From Opitutia bacterium (GTDB taxonomy: Bacteria > Verrucomicrobiota > Verrucomicrobiia > Opitutales > Opitutaceae), in assembly GCA_025351035.1 (NCBI GenBank), contig JANXWT010000066.1, forward strand, positions 1-9,306: a stretch of 9,306 nucleotides of DNA, written 5' to 3'. This document shows positions 7,110 through 9,306 of this stretch, one piece after another. The notes beneath the pieces were generated by a model. It was not told the DNA's origin, did no database searches, and saw only the letters and a list, made by a program, of their open reading frames with translations. The position numbers and the translations under genes are program-made. Position 1 is the first letter of the stretch; the number at the start of each line of letters is the position of its first letter.

Positions 7110-7207
7110 CGGCGAAGGAAGGCGACAGGGAAAGTGGAAGTGATACTTGGGCGCTGCCGGGCGCAAACCTTTTGACAATTTCCCCGCTTGGCAAATGGGT
7201 GTGGGCC
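7110..7207. promoter_or_regulatory. Divergent spacer between ctaA and the SCO gene
   Basis: This 98-base spacer must hold the start signals for leftward ctaA-ctaB and the rightward SCO pair. A perfect TTGACA stands at 7172-7177. At the usual 17-base distance the -10 position (7195-7200, ATGGGT) is poor. If it is used, transcription would begin only about one base before the SCO ATG at 7208, giving an almost leaderless mRNA. A minus-strand promoter is not convincing. Neither start codon has a Shine-Dalgarno sequence. Confidence 0.4.
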
Positions 7208-8131
7208 ATGCAGCGCACCTCTTCCGCCGCCCTCCGGCTCGTTTTTGCCGCGCTTGTGGCGGCCGCATTCCTCACCGTCGCCGGCTGCGGCAGGCCGCCG
7301 GCGGCCACCGTCGCTGAGACGGCACCCGTGCAACCGGTCGAGAAACGCCATCCGCTGACCGGCGAAGTCGTCAGCCTCAACGCCGCGCGCAAGGCCGCCA
7401 CCGTCTCGCACGACAAGATCGAGGGTTTCATGCCCGCGATGACGATGGAGTTCGTAGTCGCGAAAGGCGATCTCGCCATTCTGAAACCCGGCCAGCGCAT
7501 CCGCGCCGAACTTGTCCAGGGAGCGAACGATGAGTGGCGGCTCGAGAAAATCTGGCCCGACGACCAGCAGACCAAGGCCGCGCTTGCCGCCAGTGCAAAC
7601 GCCCTCACCCAAGACACCGCCATGCGCGGCAAGGAAGCCTACCGCGAGATTGGCGAGACCGCGCCCGACTTCACGCTGCTCGACCAGGAAGGCCGCACCG
7701 TTTCGATGAATCGTTTCCGCGGCAAGCAGGTGGTCGTCAATTTTATCTTCACCCGCTGCCCCATCGCCACGATGTGCCCCGCTGCCACCATGCGCATGTT
7801 AGCGCTGCAAAAAGCCGCCAAGGAAGCCGGCATCGCCGACCTCGAGCTCGTCTCGATCTCGCTCGACCCCGAATACGACACGCCCGGGGTGCTCAAGGAT
7901 TACGCCGCGGTGCGCGGCATCGACACCGCAAATTTCTCTTTTCTCACCGGACCCGATGCCGCCGTGCGCCAGTTGCTCGCGCAGCTCGGCGTCATCCGCG
8001 AATTCACAGGCGACACCATCAAACACTCGCTCGCGACGCTGCTCATCAACCCGCAGGGCAAGATCGCCTATCGCGCCGACGGCAGCGTCTGGCGCGTCGG
8101 GGAATTCACTGAGCGGATGAAGAAAAACTGA
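7208..8131 (+). CDS. Lipoprotein fusing a CusF-like copper domain to a SCO1/SenC domain
   Basis: A 307-residue predicted copper chaperone for the oxidase, anchored by a lipoprotein signal (lipobox VAGC, 24-27). Domain 1 (about 48-116) resembles the small CusF-type copper-binding barrel: H68 followed by MPAMTMEF (75-82), where CusF uses a His and two Met plus a Trp; a Met (M75) stands near the Trp place. Domain 2 (about 148-305) is a thioredoxin-fold SCO domain with APDFTLLDQEG (152-162), the redox cysteines C184 and C190, SISLDPEYDTP (217-227) and the copper-ligand histidine H273. The cysteines are spaced C-x5-C rather than the common C-x3-C. SCO proteins deliver copper to, or keep reduced, the CuA cysteines of subunit II. 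The ATG at 7208 begins the signal peptide. The next gene starts one base after the stop, implying a two-gene operon. Confidence 0.92.
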   Translation: MQRTSSAALRLVFAALVAAAFLTVAGCGRPPAATVAETAPVQPVEKRHPLTGEVVSLNAARKAATVSHDKIEGFMPAMTMEFVVAKGDLAILKPGQRIRAELVQGANDEWRLEKIWPDDQQTKAALAASANALTQDTAMRGKEAYREIGETAPDFTLLDQEGRTVSMNRFRGKQVVVNFIFTRCPIATMCPAATMRMLALQKAAKEAGIADLELVSISLDPEYDTPGVLKDYAAVRGIDTANFSFLTGPDAAVRQLLAQLGVIREFTGDTIKHSLATLLINPQGKIAYRADGSVWRVGEFTERMKKN

Positions 8132-8132
8132 C

Positions 8133-9050
8133 GTGGACCCCGTCGCCGCCAATCTCTCGTCTGCGCAACGCCGCTCGATCGGCATCATTACGCTGTCGGC
8201 GCTGGCGCTGTTCGCCATCGTCCGGTGGCTGCCGACCGGCACGAACCTCAGTCACATGGATTTTCGCGTGGAGGGAAAAGGGGCGCTCGAGTTTTGCGAC
8301 CCAGCCAACCCGCAATTCATCCCCGTTGTCGCCGCGCGTTCGCCCGTGACGCTCGCGCTGAAAAGTGGGTGGGCGCCGGCGCTCGAAAAATCCGTGTCGT
8401 TTGCACTCACGCTGCGCACCGCCAGCGGCAAACCCGTCGCGCCGGAAGATCTGCTCATCGCCCACACCCGCAAACTGCACCTGCTCATCGTCGATCCGAC
8501 GCTCAGCGACTACCAGCATGTGCATCCCGAACCCGGCCGGCGCGCCGGCGAATGGCTTTTCACGCTGACCCCGCATCGCCCGGGCACCTATCGCGTGTTC
8601 GCCGACTTCACGCCCGCCGCCACCGCGCGCGGGCTCTACGCCTCGGCTGATTTCGAGGTGCCGGGGCTCGTCGCCCGCGTAGCGCGCAGCGCCAACTCCA
8701 GTGTGGAGGCCGACGGGATGCAATTTCTCCTCGAGTCCACGACGCTCTTGCAGGCGCGCAAACCCGCCAACCTGCGATTCCGCATCCGGCGCACCGGCGG
8801 CGCCGGCCCGATCCCGCTGCAGCCGGTGATGGGCGCGTTCGCGCACCTCGTGGCGTTCAGCGAGGAGCGCAGCGGCTTCGCGCACCTGCACCCGCAGGAA
8901 GTTGATTTGTCCAAGCCGCCTGATGCGCAGCATCCGGAGCTGACGTTCAAGATCACGATTCCCCAAGCCGGCCGTTACGTCATCTGGGCGCAGGTGAACC
9001 TGGGCGGCACAGAAATCTTCGTGCCCTTCGCCACCGACGTCCTGCCTTAA
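8133..9050 (+). CDS. Membrane-anchored protein with two H-x12-H-x-H-P repeats, candidate copper-binding assembly factor
   Basis: I do not recognise a named gene. The 305-residue product starts at a GTG one base after the SCO stop. A hydrophobic segment (about 15-31) follows a short basic N-terminus, so the bulk is probably periplasmic and membrane-anchored. A lone Cys (C55) sits in EFCDPANPQF (53-62). Two beta-rich modules follow. Module 1 has H116, H129, H131 and P132; module 2 has H238, H251, H253 and P254. In both the spacing is exactly H-x12-H-x-H-P, and each is followed by a F-x-(L/I)-T-x-P...G-x-Y strand pattern (143-153 and 272-282), as in Ig-like folds. The duplication suggests two equivalent metal sites. 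Coupling to SCO within an oxidase-assembly locus suggests copper handling, perhaps analogous to YtkA/CtaK, which is inference. No frameshift or truncation is seen. Confidence 0.8.
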   Translation: MDPVAANLSSAQRRSIGIITLSALALFAIVRWLPTGTNLSHMDFRVEGKGALEFCDPANPQFIPVVAARSPVTLALKSGWAPALEKSVSFALTLRTASGKPVAPEDLLIAHTRKLHLLIVDPTLSDYQHVHPEPGRRAGEWLFTLTPHRPGTYRVFADFTPAATARGLYASADFEVPGLVARVARSANSSVEADGMQFLLESTTLLQARKPANLRFRIRRTGGAGPIPLQPVMGAFAHLVAFSEERSGFAHLHPQEVDLSKPPDAQHPELTFKITIPQAGRYVIWAQVNLGGTEIFVPFATDVLP

Positions 9051-9059
9051 CCGATCAAT

Positions 9060-9306
9060 TCACGCGAGCTCGCTTGAGAGCTCCATCACTTCGCCGGTGC
9101 CCGTTGTGAGGAAGCGTCCGAGCTCGGAACCGGGGAAGCTGCCGAAGTGGCCCGGGTGGCAGCGCAGCAATCCCTCGCGGGCGAGGCCCACGATACTGCG
9201 CGCGTTGGCTGCGGGATGATTGCAGAAAAAATTGGGCGCGGCGCGGTTGGGCAGGAGCAGACTGCCGCGCAGCACGTCGCCAATCAGCGCTTCGCCGCTG
9301 GCGAGC
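9060..9306 (-). CDS. Metallo-beta-lactamase-fold protein, C-terminal end only
   Basis: The last 81 codons of a leftward gene whose start lies beyond the right edge. The visible part has ASGEALIGDVLRGSLLLP (2-19 of the fragment), then NFFCNHPAANARSIVGL (25-41), and HPGHFGSF (50-57). This resembles the C-terminal half of metallo-beta-lactamase-fold hydrolases, where a (S/T)GD carries the metal-bridging Asp and a late GH carries the last metal His. Here the GD position reads GE. The substrate cannot be inferred. The gene converges on the H-x12-H-x-H-P gene with only nine bases between the stop codons, and no terminator is visible in that gap. It need not be related to the oxidase. Family assignment rests on a short fragment. 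Confidence 0.6.
   Translation of the reverse strand, partial: LASGEALIGDVLRGSLLLPNRAAPNFFCNHPAANARSIVGLAREGLLRCHPGHFGSFPGSELGRFLTTGTGEVMELSSELA

Noticed and set aside
6166..7632. A long minus-strand frame covering ctaA in another frame and the SCO start
   Set aside because: It is Arg/Ala-rich, overlaps the divergent promoter and two well-supported genes, and shows no motif.
9064..9073. Palindrome GCGAGCTCGC at the end of the metallo-beta-lactamase-like gene
   Set aside because: It lies within codons at the end of that gene, is short, has no loop and no T tract, and such GC palindromes are expected by chance here.

Overview
The window is a GC-rich, tightly packed stretch of chromosome from an aerobic Gram-negative-type bacterium. 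It encodes a caa3-type (heme-copper, type A1) cytochrome c oxidase together with most of the machinery that builds its cofactors. Three of the proteins have lipoprotein signal peptides (CoxB, the cupredoxin and the SCO protein), recognisable start sites lack Shine-Dalgarno sequences, and one spacer carries a short repeat of a style I associate with Verrucomicrobiota such as Opitutaceae. That placement is an inference from gene style, not a demonstrated assignment. I see no RNA genes, CRISPR array, insertion sequence or prophage.

Layout. Positions 1-3860 (minus strand) hold the structural operon coxB-coxA(ctaD)-coxC, transcribed leftwards and running off the left edge inside coxC. A 228-base divergent spacer separates it from a rightward cupredoxin (azurin/auracyanin-like) lipoprotein gene at 4089-4574, which ends in a clear intrinsic terminator. 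Positions 4672-7109 (minus strand) hold a cofactor and assembly set, ctaA-ctaB (heme A synthase and heme O synthase, overlapping by ATGA) followed after a repeat-bearing spacer by a DUF420/CtaM-like membrane protein. A second divergent spacer (7110-7207) leads to a rightward pair at 7208-9050: a lipoprotein fusing a CusF-like copper domain to a SCO domain, and, one base later, an unnamed membrane-anchored protein with two copies of an H-x12-H-x-H-P motif. The right edge carries the C-terminal end of a convergent metallo-beta-lactamase-like gene.

How the parts fit. CtaB farnesylates heme B to heme O, CtaA oxidises heme O to heme A, and CoxA takes two hemes A plus CuB. CoxB carries CuA and a fused heme c. 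SCO proteins mature CuA, and DUF420/CtaM-type proteins are implicated in maturation of the oxidase in Bacillus and Staphylococcus. The least described item is the H-x12-H-x-H-P protein coupled to the CusF-SCO fusion. I propose it as a candidate periplasm-facing copper carrier for oxidase assembly; this rests on motif and context only.
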